From the NCBI GenBank assembly GCA_027487245.1, contig JAIYDY010000026.1, forward strand, positions 1 through 64,000: a stretch of 64,000 nt of DNA, written 5' to 3'. Under the pieces are notes generated by a model. It worked only from the letters and a program-made list of their open reading frames with translations, made no database searches and had not been told where the DNA came from. Below, piece by piece: positions 61,954-64,000 of this stretch. How positions within the stretch are numbered: the first letter of the stretch is position 1; the number at the start of each line of letters is the position of its first letter. This DNA is from Hyphomicrobiales bacterium (lineage in GTDB: Bacteria; Pseudomonadota; Alphaproteobacteria; Rhizobiales; Beijerinckiaceae). Both the position numbers and the translations under genes were made by a program.

Positions 61954-62132
61954 GGCGTCATCTCCCCGCGCTGCGCCTTGCGTGTGCCGCCTGCAGCCCG
62001 GATCAATTCGCGGCGCAGCACCTTGCGATAGGGAACGTCCTGAAGCGCAGCAAGCTTGAGCGTATCGGCAGCCTTGCGGGCCTTGCGCTCGGCCACTTCA
62101 AGAGCCTTCAGATCCGAGGGTGCCGCGCTCAT
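61950..62132 (-). CDS. small helical protein of the integrative element
   Basis: 60 residues, overlapping the excisionase stop and the initiator-like start by 4 bases each. It reads SDLKALEVAERKARKAADTL, then LAALQDVPYRKVLRRELIRA: basic, helical, possibly coiled. No family recognised. Confidence 0.5.
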   Translation of the reverse strand: MSAAPSDLKALEVAERKARKAADTLKLAALQDVPYRKVLRRELIRAAGGTRKAQRGEMTP

Positions 62133-62341
62133 GCCGCCACCCCTTTGCTGCCCTTTAACTCGAGCGGCCTTGCGTTGCGGGCAATGTAACTTTCGACTTC
62201 CGAGCGCGCGACGATGCTTTTCCGCCCGATCTTCAGGGCTTTGATTTCACCGTCCCGAATGAGGTTGTAAACCGTCCCAATTGAGAACGGATAAAGAGCC
62301 GGCACTTCCGCCAGCGAGATGTAGCGATCCTGAGGATCCAT
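62129..62341 (-). CDS. AlpA/excisionase-type helix-turn-helix protein
   Basis: 70 residues from the ATG at 62341. It reads YISLAEVPALYPFSIGTVYN, then LIRDGEIKALKIGRKSIVAR and SEVESYI, the MerR-like HTH_17 pattern of excisionases. It probably directs excision by the integrase or regulates the element. A longer frame upstream adds 24 residues without family support. Confidence 0.85.
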   Translation of the reverse strand: MDPQDRYISLAEVPALYPFSIGTVYNLIRDGEIKALKIGRKSIVARSEVESYIARNARPLELKGSKGVAA

Positions 62342-62462
62342 GTTCGCTCCCTGTGTGCGAATTGAAGAACAGGGACGAACATGATTGGAACTGCGCGGAG
62401 TAAAAGGACGCAACGGTTATCTTCGTTTAATTTTCTGAATCGTTTCGCTTGGACCGTTTCCC

Positions 62463-63299
62463 TTAGTCGGATTTCTTTGGCGCCCCGCCAATCGTGTAGA
62501 GGTCCTGTATTTCAGGCGATTTGGTTCTCAACACGGCTTGTCGGATGGAAGCGGCATCACGCCACGACAGGCCATATTCTTTTCTAGCTATTGCTCTGAC
62601 TTCTGCGCGCTTCAGCGCCTTTTCGGAGCCTGCGGCATCGATCAGATCACTCAACCAACGCCGAAATGCTGCTTCTTTGCGCCCGGGCGCTGGCGCATAC
62701 TTTTGGGAAGGGTTGGTGTACGCGAGAACTGGTTCGTGTTTTCCCCAAAAGACCGTTTGCAGCCTCGCCACCGCTTCGGCAGTAAGCCGTTTGTTAGTGC
62801 GCTCAAGGTGGACAAACGCAGCCTTGGCACCGTCCGAGTAACTCGCGATGCCAGTGCATAGATCGAATGAAACAGCCTGTGCATAAACGAGATCCCCGGG
62901 AATCGGTTCATGGGGCGAATGCAACGTTCCGTGACGGCCGTGAGCCTTGTAAATTCCATCCGTCACAAGGTAGGCCACCGCTAAACCTGCCACTCTGTGG
63001 GCAATATTGACGGCTCGCGCTGCTATTTCGCCTAGAGCGTCATCCGCCTTGTCATCCAGCACCGTGGTCAGCCGACCTCGTGCTGTGGCAATCACGCGGA
63101 AGCCAGACAGAAGGAATTCAACCGCGCTATCGGGGCCAACCATCTTGTTCGGGAAACTGTCCCACAAAACCCTCCGACCGGTTTCCAGCTCGATCTGATT
63201 GGTCAGCGCGCTTCCGAAGGCAATCTGAACATCGTCAATTTGCACGATGGCTGCGATTAGCGGGATCCACTCAGCCGGCGGTTCACGATGTCCGGTCAT
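62463..63299 (-). CDS. hypothetical protein of the integrative element
   Basis: 278 residues from the ATG that overlaps the integrase stop by 4 bases. No signal peptide or clear membrane segment. Recognisable stretches are LTNQIELETGRRVLWDSFPN, FRVIATARGRLTTVLDDKAD and, near the end, AEVRAIARKEYGLSWRDAAS with an Arg/Lys-rich helix. The last third (from about 205) looks like a separate helical DNA-binding-type region. No family recognised. Confidence 0.6.
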   Translation of the reverse strand: MTGHREPPAEWIPLIAAIVQIDDVQIAFGSALTNQIELETGRRVLWDSFPNKMVGPDSAVEFLLSGFRVIATARGRLTTVLDDKADDALGEIAARAVNIAHRVAGLAVAYLVTDGIYKAHGRHGTLHSPHEPIPGDLVYAQAVSFDLCTGIASYSDGAKAAFVHLERTNKRLTAEAVARLQTVFWGKHEPVLAYTNPSQKYAPAPGRKEAAFRRWLSDLIDAAGSEKALKRAEVRAIARKEYGLSWRDAASIRQAVLRTKSPEIQDLYTIGGAPKKSD

Positions 63300-64000
63300 G
63301 CGCGCACCATTGGCAACACCTTTCCGCCTTCCCGCCAAGCGTCGAGTTGATCCGCCCACCAACCCATCAGGCGCACCCTTTCCGCCCAATGTTCGCCGCG
63401 TGCGTAGGCGCGGCGGATGGCGTCCTTTTCCTGATGGGCCAGCGCGCGTTCGATCGCGTCAGGATGAAAGAGGCCTGACTCATTCATCAGAGTCGAAGCC
63501 GCCGCTCGAAATCCATGGGCGCTCATTTCGTCGGGCCCATAGCCCATGCGTCGCAGCGCACTGTTCAACGTGTTTTCACTGATGGGTCGCGCCTCGATCG
63601 GTCTGCCTGCTTTTGCGGTCGTGCCGTAACCAGGGAGGACAAGGCGCCCGCGCCCGGTGATCGCCTGCAGGTCGCGGAGAACGCTCAGGGCCTGAGGCGG
63701 CAGCGGCACGCGATGTTCACGGCGCATCTTCGTGCGGGTTGCTGGTATCGTCCAGATCGCCGTTTCCATGTCGATCTCGGCCCACTCCGCCATTCGAAGC
63801 TCGCCCGGCCGCGGAAACAGAAGCGCCATGAGCTTCAACGCTGAGATGGTCGTGGGCTGGCCATCAAACGCATCAATCGAGCGCAGCAGCGCGCCCAGCG
63901 CCTTTCCGTCAAGAATAGCGGCGCGGTGGCGCACCTTCGGAGCGTCCAGGGCACCGCGCAGCGCAAAGGTTGGATCATTGCTGGCGCGCGCTGTCGCGAT
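63296..64000 (-). CDS. int: P4-type tyrosine integrase, C-terminal part
   Basis: At least 235 codons; the frame is open to the window edge, so the N-terminus is missing. The visible part begins with ARASNDPTFALRGAL-type family sequence (arm/core region) and includes the catalytic Arg in FPRPGELRMAEW, HGFRAAAS (His-x-x-Arg) and the late region AHQEKDAIRRAYARGEHWAE with the expected nucleophile Tyr in RAYARG. It catalyses site-specific integration of the element. The attachment site is not visible here. Confidence 0.9.
   Translation of the reverse strand: MATARASNDPTFALRGALDAPKVRHRAAILDGKALGALLRSIDAFDGQPTTISALKLMALLFPRPGELRMAEWAEIDMETAIWTIPATRTKMRREHRVPLPPQALSVLRDLQAITGRGRLVLPGYGTTAKAGRPIEARPISENTLNSALRRMGYGPDEMSAHGFRAAASTLMNESGLFHPDAIERALAHQEKDAIRRAYARGEHWAERVRLMGWWADQLDAWREGGKVLPMVRA

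Larger units (their letters stand above)
60740..64000. mobile_element. part of an integrative element (prophage remnant or island)
   Basis: Five or six tightly packed minus-strand genes with 1- to 4-base overlaps: tyrosine integrase, unknown protein, AlpA-like excisionase, 60-residue protein, winged-helix initiator-like protein carrying iterons, and an 80-residue protein. The right part, including the integrase start and any att site, lies outside the window. No structural phage genes are seen. The left limit is uncertain. Confidence 0.6.

Noticed and set aside
1-64000. CRISPR array, rRNA or tRNA genes
   Set aside because: No regularly spaced repeat with unique spacers and no RNA gene was recognised by reading; the only tandem repeats are the iterons at 61468-61554.

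Overview
The window looks like chromosomal DNA of a GC-rich alphaproteobacterium, probably a member of the Hyphomicrobiales (Rhizobiales). This rests on base composition, on many solute importers of TRAP, TTT and ABC type, on secreted DUF1176 proteins and on a P4-type integrase. No rRNA, tRNA or CRISPR array was seen. The order assignment is inference.

Left part (1-8 kb): the end of an arsenate reductase gene and an ArsR-ArsC fusion gene, a TRAP transporter operon (dctP-Q-M), and a BtuB-like TonB receptor under a cobalamin riboswitch with its own terminator, then an SDR oxidoreductase. Centre-left (8-27 kb): an unusual block of short, mostly exported proteins of unknown function, including four DUF1176 paralogues, an LprI-like protein, two DUF3592-like membrane proteins and a release-factor-like protein that lacks the GGQ domain. 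A transmembrane class III nucleotide cyclase and a Crp-type regulator are encoded divergently inside it. Each of the four transcription units of exported proteins has a near-perfect copy of the palindrome TGTGC-N6-GCACA upstream. No other copy was seen in the window. I read this as a local cyclic-nucleotide regulon for envelope proteins and consider it the most interesting signal here. An amino-acid ABC importer with an RpiR regulator sits within the block.

Middle (27-45 kb): a Ca2+/H+ antiporter; an operon of response regulator, histidine kinase, DUF2271, PepSY-flavodoxin-reductase and ApbE, with a small PepSY protein divergent from it; a VIT-family metal transporter; an IS3 remnant; and a peptide-type ABC importer with two binding proteins, a PHP phosphoesterase, a LysR regulator and a PhnZ/TmpB-like diiron oxygenase. 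The last group is a candidate organophosphonate or phosphoester uptake and breakdown locus.

Right part (45-64 kb): 1.4 kb without a recognised gene; a defence-type cluster of cytosine methyltransferase, GIY-YIG nuclease and AIPR protein; a tripartite tricarboxylate transporter with a PrpF isomerase and LysR regulator; a KdpE/short-KdpD pair divergent from kup; and the left part of an integrative element that runs off the window (integrase, unknown protein, excisionase, small protein, initiator-like protein). The initiator-like gene carries four 24-bp iterons next to an AT-rich stretch, the layout of the lambda O origin.
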